A stretch of 64,000 bases of DNA from positions 302,075-366,074 of the forward strand of contig NZ_FOBB01000002.1 in assembly GCF_900109685.1 (NCBI RefSeq). Direction: 5' to 3'. This DNA is from Chitinophaga rupis. GTDB lineage: Bacteria > Bacteroidota > Bacteroidia > Chitinophagales > Chitinophagaceae. Positions 8,465-17,131 of this stretch are shown here, one piece after another. Made by a program: the position numbers and the translations under genes. The notes under the pieces are model-generated. The model saw nothing but the letters and a program-made list of their open reading frames with translations. It did no database searches and had not been told where the DNA came from. How positions within the stretch are numbered: position 1 is the stretch's first letter; each line of letters starts with the position of its first letter.

Positions 8465-9217
8465 TTATAGCAGACCGCCGGAAACCGTAATTCTTTCCCC
8501 GGTTACCCAACCCGCATCATCAGAAGCCAGGAAAACAGCCACTTTTGCAATATCCTCCGGCTGACCTGTGCGGCCCAAAGGCGTATTCGCAACCATTTGT
8601 TTTTCAAGATCGCCACCAATGATACCGGCGCTATGCGTGCCTTCCGTTTCTGTAACACCGGGTGCAATAGTATTGATCCGTATCTTTCTTCCTCCCAGCT
8701 CCTTTGCCAGCAGCTTCGTCATATTGTCCACGGCCGCTTTTGCTGCGCAATATACAACCAGGCCCGGGATGGGATTCTGGCTTACCGTAGAGCTGATATT
8801 GATGATACTTCCGCCACCATCACCGAACATTTCAACCGCATTTTGAGTAGACAGTAAGTTGCCCAGCACATGCGTGTTATATTGTGCATGGAAGGTATCC
8901 TCTGTAACTGCCTCCAGTGGCTCAAATTTGAAAACACCTGCATTGTTGACCAGGATATCCAGCCTGCCAAAAGTGCTTTTTGTTTCTTTAAAAAGGTTTT
9001 TCACATCTGCTGACTTTGTAACATCGCCACGAACAGCAATAGCAGTACCGCCATTTTGTGTGATCTCATTTACCACTTTATCAGCACCTTCTTTACTGGA
9101 TGCATAATTGACAACAACTTTTGCGCCTGCAGCTGCAAATGCTTTAGCAATCCCTGCACCGATCCCTTTTGATGCCCCGGTAACCACGGCTACTTTATCC
9201 TTTAATTTTAAGTCCAT
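8465..9217 (-). CDS. SDR-family oxidoreductase (FabG-like)
   Basis: A 250-residue classical short-chain dehydrogenase. It has the cofactor motif TGASKGIG (13-20), NNAG (91-94), catalytic Ser142, and Tyr156 with Lys160 in YCAAK. The C-terminus (WVTGERITVSGGLL) is typical of FabG/glucose-1-dehydrogenase-like enzymes. The NYAS segment after strand 2 favours NADP(H). The substrate is unknown. It is divergently transcribed from the HxlR regulator at 9347, with palindromic sites between the two. By analogy with other HxlR/SDR pairs, the gene is probably repressed or activated by that regulator. Confidence 0.9.
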   Translation of the reverse strand: MDLKLKDKVAVVTGASKGIGAGIAKAFAAAGAKVVVNYASSKEGADKVVNEITQNGGTAIAVRGDVTKSADVKNLFKETKSTFGRLDILVNNAGVFKFEPLEAVTEDTFHAQYNTHVLGNLLSTQNAVEMFGDGGGSIINISSTVSQNPIPGLVVYCAAKAAVDNMTKLLAKELGGRKIRINTIAPGVTETEGTHSAGIIGGDLEKQMVANTPLGRTGQPEDIAKVAVFLASDDAGWVTGERITVSGGLL

Positions 9218-9256
9218 TGTTATTTATTTTTAATTCAGATGCAATACTAGATCAAT

Positions 9257-9312
9257 TATGTACTTTTGGCAAGTATGTACTTTTATGTATCTTACATACT
9301 AAAAAGTATGTA
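9257..9312. promoter_or_regulatory. Candidate HxlR operator cluster
   Basis: The 129-bp divergent spacer contains a perfect palindrome, TACATACT-AAAA-AGTATGTA, at 9293-9312. Two direct copies of TATGTACTTTT lie at 9257-9267 and 9274-9284. HxlR-type proteins bind short GTAC/TTAC-rich palindromes between divergent genes, so this is the obvious site for control of both the SDR and the regulator itself. Confidence 0.6.
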
Positions 9313-9346
9313 TTGTTGATTATTAGTCATTTACAACAAAAGAAAG

Positions 9347-9754
9347 ATGAAAAACAGATCGATTGAGCCTGAGGTAACGCAAATGTGTGCAGTGGATTAT
9401 GCGTTTAAACGCATCGGGGGTAAATACAAAGCCAGGATCTTATGGTACCTGAGCATGAAAAAGGTATTGCGTTATGGGGAGTTAAGCAGAACCCTGCCTG
9501 ATATTACGACTAAAATGCTGACCCAAACATTACGGGAACTGGAAGATGATAATCTGATCGTCCGCAAAATGTATCACGAAGTGCCACCCAAAGTAGAATA
9601 TTCATTGAGTGATACCGGACAGGAACTGATCCCGTTTATAGCGCATTTACACAACTGGGGCAAGCAACAAATTGAAAAGGAATCATTGGCAAAGCAAATT
9701 GTTCCGGATCAGCGCGCATTAAAGGTTTGCCAAAATGAATGTGGTCCGGACTGA
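9347..9754 (+). CDS. HxlR-family winged-helix transcriptional regulator
   Basis: A 135-residue protein with the HxlR pattern. An N-terminal cysteine is followed by a GGKYKARILWYL helix, then the recognition region LRYGELSRTLPDITTKMLTQTLRELEDD, then a wing ending with EYSLSDTGQEL. The conserved cysteine near the N-terminus (QMCAVDY) could sense electrophiles or redox state, as in YodB/HypR relatives; this is inference. It is divergent from the SDR, with palindromic candidate operators between. Its stop is 11 bp from the stop of the convergent M20 gene. Confidence 0.92.
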   Translation: MKNRSIEPEVTQMCAVDYAFKRIGGKYKARILWYLSMKKVLRYGELSRTLPDITTKMLTQTLRELEDDNLIVRKMYHEVPPKVEYSLSDTGQELIPFIAHLHNWGKQQIEKESLAKQIVPDQRALKVCQNECGPD

Positions 9755-9765
9755 TATACGCCGTG

Positions 9766-11052
9766 CTACTTTTTCACTTTTGCATAATCAAATACCAGCT
9801 GGCAAAATACTTTCACGCCTACATCCAGCTTAGAATCATCTATATAAAAATCAGGCGTATGGTGTGCAGCTGCTTTGGCAGGATCCTGCCCGGCAGGCAT
9901 GCCACCCAGGAAAAAGAAGAAGGCCGGCGCTTTATCACCAAAGAAAGAAAAGTCCTCCGCACCGGTGGTCCAGTCGGTTTCATATACATTCTCCTTACCG
10001 GCGGCAGCTTCAATAGAAGGCGCCATTAATTTTACCAGTGCAGGGTCGTTATAGGTTACCTTGGTTTTGGTATCAATGCTTACTTCTGCGGTGGCGCCGG
10101 ATGCGGCTGCAATATGGGTGGCCATCAGCTTCATTTTTTCATGCACCATTTGCTGCATTTTACTGTCCAGCGTGCGGATGGTACCTTCCATCACCAGCTC
10201 TTCCGGAATAATGTTACTGCGTACACCACTGTGAATTTTTCCAACGGTGATCACTACCGGCGCTTTGGTAAGCTCTGCCTGCCGGCTTACAATGGTCTGG
10301 AAGCCCTGTATGATCTGTGCGGCCACCACCACGGGATCAATACCGCTCCAGGGCTGTGAGCCGTGCGACTGCTTGCCTTTTACCTTTACCACGAACCAGT
10401 CGCTGGAAGCCATCTCCGCCCCGGATTTATATTTCACTTTACCAATAGGCGTTTGCGAGTTAATGTGCAGGCCAAAGATGGCATCTACCTTCGGGTTATC
10501 CATTACGCCTTCTTTGATCATTAAAGGTGCGCCGCCTTCCTCCGTACCGGGAGGGCCTTCTTCTGCCGGCTGAAAAATAAACTTCACGGTGCCGGGTATA
10601 TCTTTTTTCAGGCTGCTTAATACTTCGGCAGTGCCCAGCAGTATGGCAATGTGGGAATCGTGCCCACAGGCATGCATTACCGGCACCTGCTGGCCCAGGT
10701 ATTCAGCTGAGTCGGTGGATTTGAACGGCAGGTCAGCCCTTTCATATACGGGCAGGGCATCCATATCTGCCCGCAAAGCTACTACCGGACCAGGCTTGCC
10801 ACCTTTTAAAATGGCTACCACGCCGGTTTTGCCAACACCGGTTTGTACATCCAGTCCCAGTTTTTTAAGATGGGCCGCCACAAAAGCGGCCGTTTTGTAT
10901 TCCCGGTTCGATAGTTCCGGGTGCTGATGCAGCTGCCTTCTCCAGGACACTACAGAATCTTTTACACCGGCAACACGCTGATCCAGCTCTTTAACTTGTG
11001 CCAGGCCCAGGATAGGGGAGATAAGGGTCAGGAGTAATAGCAGGTTTCGCAT
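9766..11052 (-). CDS. M20-family metallo-amidohydrolase (hippurate/acyl-amino-acid hydrolase type), secreted
   Basis: A 428-residue protein with a signal peptide (MRNLLLLLTLISPILGLAQ). It has the amidohydrolase pattern RRQLHQHPELS, the metal-binding ALRADMDALP and MHACGHDSHIA segments, and FIFQPAEEGPPG with the catalytic/metal glutamates. The insert around residues 215-330 is the dimerisation lid domain. Members remove acyl groups from N-acyl amino acids or split aromatic amides. The signal peptide places it outside the cytoplasm. It is convergent with the HxlR gene and divergent from dgoK across a spacer containing a perfect inverted repeat. Confidence 0.92.
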   Translation of the reverse strand: MRNLLLLLTLISPILGLAQVKELDQRVAGVKDSVVSWRRQLHQHPELSNREYKTAAFVAAHLKKLGLDVQTGVGKTGVVAILKGGKPGPVVALRADMDALPVYERADLPFKSTDSAEYLGQQVPVMHACGHDSHIAILLGTAEVLSSLKKDIPGTVKFIFQPAEEGPPGTEEGGAPLMIKEGVMDNPKVDAIFGLHINSQTPIGKVKYKSGAEMASSDWFVVKVKGKQSHGSQPWSGIDPVVVAAQIIQGFQTIVSRQAELTKAPVVITVGKIHSGVRSNIIPEELVMEGTIRTLDSKMQQMVHEKMKLMATHIAAASGATAEVSIDTKTKVTYNDPALVKLMAPSIEAAAGKENVYETDWTTGAEDFSFFGDKAPAFFFFLGGMPAGQDPAKAAAHHTPDFYIDDSKLDVGVKVFCQLVFDYAKVKK

Positions 11053-11070
11053 AGACGGCTAGATTTTGGT

Positions 11071-11277
11071 GAATTACGAATTATCAATTACGAACTACGG
11101 ATGATGTAGCGCGTAAATGAGGTTGGTTATGTATGAATAAGTCTAAAAGTATAAGGTATAAAAAAAACATCAACAACAAAAACATCTTCAATTCGTAATT
11201 ATTCATAATCATACATAATTATTTTAGTGGCATTCATGTCCCGTTTTTTGCGGGATCGTAATTGATAATTCGTAATT
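11071..11277. repeat. Inverted 7-bp-word repeat with perfect 22-bp arms (GAATTAC type)
   Basis: The left arm at 11072-11093 steps through GAATTAC, GAATTAT, CAATTAC, GAACTAC. Its exact reverse complement is at 11256-11277, 7 bp before the dgoK start. A weaker copy (AATTCGTAATTATTCATAAT) is near 11191. The core also has a small hairpin, TCCCG-TTTTTTG-CGGGA, at 11239-11255. The element fills the spacer between the M20 gene and dgoK. Confidence 0.8.
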
Positions 11278-11284
11278 TTCCCCC

Positions 11285-12262
11285 ATGACTACCTTTCTAA
11301 GTTGTGACTGGGGTACTTCCTCCTTTCGGTTAAGATTAGTACAGGCGCTGGATCTGGACATACTGGCCTCCGAGATCTCCGGCCAGGGTATTGCCCCCAC
11401 CTGCCGGGCCTGGGAGTCCGGCGGCCCGCGGGACCGCGCCGGCAGATGGGAATTTTATTTGCAGGTGATCCATAACGCTATTACCGCTATTGAGCAACGT
11501 ATCGGCTATACGCTGGAGCAGGTGCCGGTTATTATTTCCGGTATGGCTTCTTCTTCCATTGGTATGATGGAGCTGCCTTACGGCGCCCTGCCCTTTAGCG
11601 TGGATGGGGCCAATGTGCACACGCATTATGTAGCGCCCACCGCAGATTTTCCTCATGAAACATTCCTGATCTCCGGTGTGCGTAGCAAGCTGGATGTAAT
11701 GCGCGGGGAGGAAACACAATTGGTAGGCTGTATCAGCGATGACCTGGCCCTGGCCGATTTTGGAACCTTTATTTTCCCGGGTACCCATTCCAAGCACATA
11801 CAGGTAAAGGAGCGGCAGGCCGTGGAGTTCAAGACCTTTATGACCGGCGAGCTGTTTGAGCTGCTGCGCCGCCAGAGCATACTGAAAGATGCCGTTGCCG
11901 GGCATGAAGCCCCGCTGATTGTTACTACCAACAGTTCTTTCAGCCAGGGAGTGCAGGATGCGGTAACCTTACCCTTGCTGCACGCTGCCTTCCGTGTAAG
12001 AACGCATCATTTGTTCGGCAGCTTTACCCCTGTGGAGAACCTGGATTACCTGAGCGGCCTTTTGATAGGGGCAGAGCTGCAGGAATTATTATTTACAGAC
12101 CCCGGCACCCTGTACCTTTGTGGTGGCGCTCACCTGCAGCAACGATATGCTACGGCATTATCGGTATTGGGATTAACCAATGTGGTGGTATTTTCTGCCG
12201 CATGGACGGAGGAAGCTGTGATCCGCGGGCAGTACAGGATCTTTAACCAGTTAAACAGCTAA
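11285..12262 (+). CDS. dgoK: 2-dehydro-3-deoxygalactonokinase
   Basis: A 325-residue protein with the DgoK pattern. The N-terminal phosphate-binding strand is FLSCDWGTSSFRLRLV. Later segments are VIISGMASSSIGMMELPY, LISGVRSKLDVMRGEETQLVG, FIFPGTHSKHI and the C-terminal LYLCGGAHLQQRYA. These are the ASKHA-fold kinase elements. The enzyme phosphorylates 2-keto-3-deoxygalactonate (or a related 2-keto-3-deoxy sugar acid) with ATP. The aldolase follows after 3 bp, which places both in one operon. The dehydratase and permease downstream supply the earlier steps. Confidence 0.9.
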   Translation: MTTFLSCDWGTSSFRLRLVQALDLDILASEISGQGIAPTCRAWESGGPRDRAGRWEFYLQVIHNAITAIEQRIGYTLEQVPVIISGMASSSIGMMELPYGALPFSVDGANVHTHYVAPTADFPHETFLISGVRSKLDVMRGEETQLVGCISDDLALADFGTFIFPGTHSKHIQVKERQAVEFKTFMTGELFELLRRQSILKDAVAGHEAPLIVTTNSSFSQGVQDAVTLPLLHAAFRVRTHHLFGSFTPVENLDYLSGLLIGAELQELLFTDPGTLYLCGGAHLQQRYATALSVLGLTNVVVFSAAWTEEAVIRGQYRIFNQLNS

Positions 12263-12265
12263 GCA

Positions 12266-12925
12266 ATGTCACATACTTTTTCACCTGCGTTGTTTGAGCA
12301 GATGCCCATTGTGGGCATTCTGCGCAATGTGCCGCCGTTAACGGTGCCGGTGCTGGCGCGGTATTACCATGCAGCGGGGTTAACTACGCTGGAAGTGACC
12401 ATGAACTCAGAAGAAGCCCTTACCACCATTACCCGGCTGGTACAGGATTTTGGAGGACAGCTGAACATAGGCGCCGGTACGGTTTGCACGCCGGATGACC
12501 TGGAAAAGGCTCTTGCGGCCGGTGCGCAATTCATTGTAACACCTATTTTACAGGAGGAGGTGATCAGCGCCTGCTTACAGGCGAAGGTGCCTGTATTTCC
12601 CGGTGCTTATACGCCTACGGAGATCTATAAAGCATGGCACCTGGGCGCTACTATGGTAAAAGTGTTCCCTGCCACAAAGCTGGGCGCTTCCTATATCAAA
12701 GAAGTGCTGGCGCCTATGGATTACCTGCAGCTGCTGCCTACGGGCGGCGTTACGCCGGATAATTTTACAGATTTCCTGGACGCTGGCGCTAAAGGGCTGG
12801 GCATGGGAAGCCAGCTGTTTTCCCGGCAGCTGATAGAAGAAGGAGAGTGGGAAGCACTTTCCAATATATTCAAACAGGTAGTGGAACGATATCATACCTA
12901 TAGAAATAACCTTAACAACAAATAA
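12266..12925 (+). CDS. eda: KDPG/KDPGal aldolase (2-dehydro-3-deoxy-phosphogluconate aldolase family)
   Basis: A 219-residue class I aldolase. Strand 1 holds VGILRN, the general-base glutamate is Glu43 in TLEVTMNS, the GAGTV loop follows, and the Schiff-base lysine is Lys132 in MVKVFPA. A GGV phosphate-binding motif lies near residue 155. It cleaves a 2-keto-3-deoxy-6-phospho-sugar acid to pyruvate and glyceraldehyde 3-phosphate. Its coupling to dgoK (3-bp gap) favours the galactonate version (DgoA role) over gluconate; the two cannot be told apart from sequence alone. Confidence 0.9.
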   Translation: MSHTFSPALFEQMPIVGILRNVPPLTVPVLARYYHAAGLTTLEVTMNSEEALTTITRLVQDFGGQLNIGAGTVCTPDDLEKALAAGAQFIVTPILQEEVISACLQAKVPVFPGAYTPTEIYKAWHLGATMVKVFPATKLGASYIKEVLAPMDYLQLLPTGGVTPDNFTDFLDAGAKGLGMGSQLFSRQLIEEGEWEALSNIFKQVVERYHTYRNNLNNK

Positions 12926-12931
12926 CATTAC

Positions 12932-13732
12932 ATGCCCGGAGTAGTACTCATTACCGGCGCGTCTGCCGGATTAGGCGCGGCCATTGGCAACTATCTTACT
13001 GAAAAAGGATTTACAGTGTACGGCACCTCCCGCAGCATTCAGCAGGAAGGGAAGAAGTTCCGTACCCTGGTGATGGATGTTTGTAACGAAGGCAGCATCC
13101 AACAAACCATCCAGACTATTTTACAGGAGCAGCCGCGGATAGATGTGCTGATCAATAATGCCGGTGTGGGCATTGCCGGTGTGGCGGAATACCTGTCGCT
13201 GCAGGATGTGCAGAAAACATTTGACACCAATGTGTTTGGGGTGATCCGTACCTGCCAGGCCATACTGCCGCATATGCGCAGCCTGGGTAAAGGATTGATC
13301 ATTAATATCAGCTCCATTGCGGCAGAAGCGGGATTGCCCTACCGGGGCGTGTACAGCGCCAGCAAGGCTGCTGTGGACCGTTTCACAGAGGCATTACGGT
13401 TAGAGACAGGCACCTATGGTATACAGGCCTGCTGCGTGCAGCCCGGCGCTGTGCATACGGATATTAATGCCAACCGGATTAAAACAGCGGTACCGGCAGA
13501 TTCTCCCTACAAGGCCAGCTTTGACCGTGTATATGAAACCATAGATGCCAGTATAGACCACGGTTTGCCGGCGGAGCAGTTTGGCCCGGTCATAGAAAAG
13601 ATCATTAACTCGCCTTACGTAAAACGTTATTACCGGGTGGGCAAACCCATAGAAAAATTTTCCGTGATCCTGAAGAAATGCTTACCCGAACGCACATACG
13701 AACGTATGATGCGTAAGTATTATAATACCTGA
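12932..13732 (+). CDS. SDR-family oxidoreductase
   Basis: A 266-residue classical SDR with TGASAGLG (9-16), NNAG (75-78), the segment NISSIAAEAG, and catalytic Tyr141/Lys145 in YSASK. The C-terminal part (VIEKIINSPYVKRYYRVGK) is like SDRs that act on lipids or retinoid-like substrates rather than FabG. It starts 6 bp after the aldolase stop, so it is co-transcribed with the sugar-acid genes. It may oxidise or reduce a sugar intermediate, but the sequence does not prove a role in this pathway. Confidence 0.85.
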   Translation: MPGVVLITGASAGLGAAIGNYLTEKGFTVYGTSRSIQQEGKKFRTLVMDVCNEGSIQQTIQTILQEQPRIDVLINNAGVGIAGVAEYLSLQDVQKTFDTNVFGVIRTCQAILPHMRSLGKGLIINISSIAAEAGLPYRGVYSASKAAVDRFTEALRLETGTYGIQACCVQPGAVHTDINANRIKTAVPADSPYKASFDRVYETIDASIDHGLPAEQFGPVIEKIINSPYVKRYYRVGKPIEKFSVILKKCLPERTYERMMRKYYNT

Positions 13733-13971
13733 TCACCGCGAACATTGCGCAGCGGACCGGCTGATCTGCGGGCGCTAGATAAGCAGCCGGTTTACCCGCC
13801 CGGGCGCAACCAGCTAACGGAGCCGGAGCTGGTGGCATGCATTGCAGCAAAATAATACGCCTGCCGGTCTTCAATTTTTTGGAAAAAAGGAGGCATTTTT
13901 TTGTAAGTTGGCATTGATAACAATTTAGAAAGGAAGGCAGTTTCCACGTTAACGTATAAACGGATATAGTA

Positions 13972-15687
13972 ATGTCTACATACAGAAGTTCGAACTGGTT
14001 CGGAAAGAAAGACAAGATGGGCTTCATTTACAGAAGCTGGATGAAGAACCAGGGTTTCCCGGAAGATCTATTTGATGGCCGTCCTGTGATCGGCATTTGT
14101 AATACCTGGTCAGAGCTAACGCCCTGTAATGCGCACCTGCGCGATATTGCAGAAGTGGTGAAACGCGGCGTATATGAAGCGGGTGGTTTTCCCGTGGAGT
14201 TCCCGATCATGTCGCTGGGCGAAACCCTGCTGAAACCCACCGCCATGTTGTTCCGTAACCTGGCCAGTATGGATGCGGAAGAATCCATTCGCGGTAACCC
14301 GGTGGACGGGGTGGTGCTGCTCACCGGCTGCGATAAAACCACACCCTCTACCTTAATGGGCGCTGCCAGCGTGGACCTGCCTACCATTGTGGTACCCGGC
14401 GGGCCTATGCTCAATGGCCGTTTCCAGGGGCAGCAAATTGGCTCCGGCACGCACGTATGGAAGTTTGCCGATGAAATGAAAAAGGGCAGTATGACGCCCA
14501 AGGATTACCTGTTTGCAGAAAGCTGTATGTCGCGCAGCGCCGGGCATTGCATGACCATGGGCACTGCCTCTACCATGGGCTGCATGGTAGAATCCCTGGG
14601 CATGACGCTTTCCGGTGCAGCCGCTATCCCGGCGGTTGATTCCCGCAAAAAAGTGCTGGCCCATCTTTCAGGCCGCCGCATTGTGGAAATGGTGAAGGAG
14701 GACCTGAAAATGTCGAAGATCCTTACGCGGCAGGCATTTGAGAATGCTATAAAAGTAAATGCAGCGGTAGGCGGATCCACCAATTTTATTATTCACCTTA
14801 CGGCTATTGCCGGCAGAATAGGCGTGGAGCTTAACCTGGAAGACTTTGATAAGCTGGGCAGCCGTATTCCACTGCTGTTAAACCTGATGCCTTCCGGTAA
14901 ATACCTGATGGAAGATTTCTATTATGCCGGTGGTTTGCCCGTGATCATTAATGAGCTGAAAGAGCATCTGCATATGGATGCCATTACTGTTACCGGTAAA
15001 TCGCATGCAGAAAATATTACCGATACCTGCAGCTGTTATAACCGGGATGTGATCTACCCCATGGAGCAGCCTATGATCCCAGAAGCTGGTACCGCCGTAT
15101 TAAAAGGCAACCTGGCCTTGAACGGCTGCGTAATAAAACCCTCTGCTGCTACGCCTGCGCTGATGCAGCACCGTGGCCGCGCCGTGGTGTTTGAAACTAT
15201 TGAAGACTATCATGCACGCATAGACGATCCTGCGCTGGATATTGATGAAACCTGTGTAATGGTTTTAAAACGCGTAGGCCCTGTAGGTTATCCCGGTATG
15301 CCGGAAGTGGGTAATATGGCCCTGCCCAAAAAGCTGCTGGACAAAGGCATTACCGATATGGTACGCATTTCCGATGGCCGTATGAGCGGTACTGCTTACG
15401 GTACCGTAGTGCTGCACGTATCCCCGGAATCTGCTATTGGCGGCAACCTGGCGCTGGTAGAGAACGGGGATTTTATTGAGCTGGATGTTGCCGGCCGCCG
15501 TCTGCACCTGGATGTGCCGGACGAGGTGTTGCAGCAACGCCGCCAGCGCTGGGAAAAAGACGCCCAGCTTATGAACCGCGGGTATGTAAGCCTGTATGTA
15601 AACCACGTGCTGCAGGCCGATAAAGGCGCCGACTTTGACTTCCTGGTAGGCGGCTCCGGATCAGAAGTAAGCAGGGATTCGCATTAA
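13972..15687 (+). CDS. IlvD/EDD-family sugar-acid dehydratase (arabinonate/xylonate/galactonate type)
   Basis: A 571-residue member of the dihydroxyacid dehydratase/6-phosphogluconate dehydratase family. The iron-sulfur cysteines fit CNTWSELTPC (Cys52), LLTGCDKTTPS (Cys120) and GHCMTMGTAS (Cys193). Length and motifs match the subgroup acting on sugar acids such as L-arabinonate, D-xylonate, D-fuconate or D-galactonate, not IlvD proper. It removes water to give a 2-keto-3-deoxy acid, the substrate for the kinase encoded upstream. A 239-bp spacer without other genes precedes it, so it may have its own promoter. Confidence 0.85.
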   Translation: MSTYRSSNWFGKKDKMGFIYRSWMKNQGFPEDLFDGRPVIGICNTWSELTPCNAHLRDIAEVVKRGVYEAGGFPVEFPIMSLGETLLKPTAMLFRNLASMDAEESIRGNPVDGVVLLTGCDKTTPSTLMGAASVDLPTIVVPGGPMLNGRFQGQQIGSGTHVWKFADEMKKGSMTPKDYLFAESCMSRSAGHCMTMGTASTMGCMVESLGMTLSGAAAIPAVDSRKKVLAHLSGRRIVEMVKEDLKMSKILTRQAFENAIKVNAAVGGSTNFIIHLTAIAGRIGVELNLEDFDKLGSRIPLLLNLMPSGKYLMEDFYYAGGLPVIINELKEHLHMDAITVTGKSHAENITDTCSCYNRDVIYPMEQPMIPEAGTAVLKGNLALNGCVIKPSAATPALMQHRGRAVVFETIEDYHARIDDPALDIDETCVMVLKRVGPVGYPGMPEVGNMALPKKLLDKGITDMVRISDGRMSGTAYGTVVLHVSPESAIGGNLALVENGDFIELDVAGRRLHLDVPDEVLQQRRQRWEKDAQLMNRGYVSLYVNHVLQADKGADFDFLVGGSGSEVSRDSH

Positions 15688-15690
15688 AAA

Positions 15691-15799
15691 TTTACGATTT
15701 TAGATTTACGATTTTAGATTTCGGGGCAACTCCAGCAATCTAACATTAGTTTATCGCTTAGATCAAATCTAAAATCGTAAATCTAAAATCTAAAATCAC
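15691..15799. repeat. Inverted 7-bp-word repeat with perfect 26-bp arms (GATTTTA type)
   Basis: The left arm (GATTTTA, GATTTAC, GATTTTA, GATTT) at 15696-15721 is exactly reverse-complementary to 15765-15790. The core between them is 43 bp. The element occupies the whole spacer between the dehydratase stop and the permease start, and the right arm ends 9 bp before the ATG at 15800. Confidence 0.85.
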
Positions 15800-17113
15800 A
15801 TGACTTTATTGATCATCTTCCTTTGTATTGTTGCGCTGATATTACTGATCTCGTGGGGTAAGGTTAATGCGTTCCTGGCTTTCCTGGTAGTGTCAATTGT
15901 CACGGGTTTATTGCTGGGCATACCCCTGAACAACATTCCGGCATCCATATACAAAGGTATTGGCGATACGTTGGGATCGCTGGTAGTGGTGATCGTATTA
16001 GGAGCTATGTTGGGCAAGCTGGTAGCGGAAAGCGGTGCTGCGCAACGCATCTCTACGGTGTTAATGAAATTGTTCGGTGCAAAATATATCCAGTGGGCCC
16101 TGATGCTTACCGGGTTTATTATTGGTATACCCCTGTTTTATAATGTAGGTTTTGTGTTGATCATTCCTCTGATCTTTTCTGTGGCGTATCAATACAAATT
16201 ACCCGCTGTGTATGTTGGTTTACCTATGCTGGCATCCTTATCGGTTACGCATGGTTTCTTGCCGCCGCATCCGTCGCCTGCTGCACTGGTAGGGCAGTTC
16301 CACGCCAACATGGGGCTTACGCTGATCTATGGTGTAATAATAGCCATACCGGCTGTAATACTGGCGGGGCCCGTGTTCTCAAAAACCATCAGAAAGCTGG
16401 AAGCCAAGCCGCTGGCCAGCTTTAGCGTAGAGCCGTTACCGGAGCACCTGCTGCCGGGTGTGTTCAACAGCCTGTTATCGTCGCTGCTGCCGGTTATGAT
16501 GCTGATCGTTACCACCATCCTGCTGTTTATGCTGCCGGAAGAAGGTGTTTTTAAAACATTGCTTACCTTTTTGGGGGAGCCGGGCATCGTAATGCTGATC
16601 ACTGTTATTATTGCCACTTTCAGCTTAGGCATTAACATGGGTAAAACCATGCAGCAGATAATGAATATTTATACAGATGCAGTAAAGGACGTGGCTATGG
16701 TGTTACTGATCGTTAGCGGCGCCGGGATCCTGAAACAGATCTTTATAGACAGCGGTGTAAGCACGCAGATAGCTACGGCCTTACAAAGCTGGAGCATACC
16801 GCCCCTGGTGCTGGCCTGGATAATTGCAGCGGTGATACGGGTGGCACTGGGATCTGCTACGGTAGCAGGTTTAACCACTGCAGGCATTATTGCTCCCATG
16901 ATGGGGCAGCTGCACGTAAATCCCAGCCTGATGGTATTATCCATTGGCGCAGGCAGCCTGTTCTTTTCGCATGTAAATGATGCCGGCTTCTGGCTGTTCA
17001 AAGAATATTTTAATCTTTCCCTGAACGATACGTTCCGTTCCTGGTCATTAATGGAAACCATTGTTTCCATAACAGGTTTATTCGGGGTGCTGATCATGCA
17101 CCTGTTTGTATAA
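15800..17113 (+). CDS. GntP-family gluconate/sugar-acid:H+ symporter
   Basis: A 437-residue integral membrane protein with about a dozen hydrophobic helices and family segments such as GIPLFYNVGFVLIIPL, HGFLPPHPSPAAL and FFSHVNDAGFWLFKEY. GntP permeases import gluconate-like acids with protons across the inner membrane. In this cluster it is the likely entry point for the sugar acid handled by the dehydratase, kinase and aldolase. The phosphoesterase follows after 18 bp. Confidence 0.93.
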   Translation: MTLLIIFLCIVALILLISWGKVNAFLAFLVVSIVTGLLLGIPLNNIPASIYKGIGDTLGSLVVVIVLGAMLGKLVAESGAAQRISTVLMKLFGAKYIQWALMLTGFIIGIPLFYNVGFVLIIPLIFSVAYQYKLPAVYVGLPMLASLSVTHGFLPPHPSPAALVGQFHANMGLTLIYGVIIAIPAVILAGPVFSKTIRKLEAKPLASFSVEPLPEHLLPGVFNSLLSSLLPVMMLIVTTILLFMLPEEGVFKTLLTFLGEPGIVMLITVIIATFSLGINMGKTMQQIMNIYTDAVKDVAMVLLIVSGAGILKQIFIDSGVSTQIATALQSWSIPPLVLAWIIAAVIRVALGSATVAGLTTAGIIAPMMGQLHVNPSLMVLSIGAGSLFFSHVNDAGFWLFKEYFNLSLNDTFRSWSLMETIVSITGLFGVLIMHLFV

Positions 17114-17131
17114 CGTATAATACCGCCCGTT

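Noticed and set aside
11071..15799. Insertion-sequence ends or miniature transposons
   Set aside because: Inverted arms are present, but the words differ between sites, no target-site duplications were seen and no transposase is in the window.
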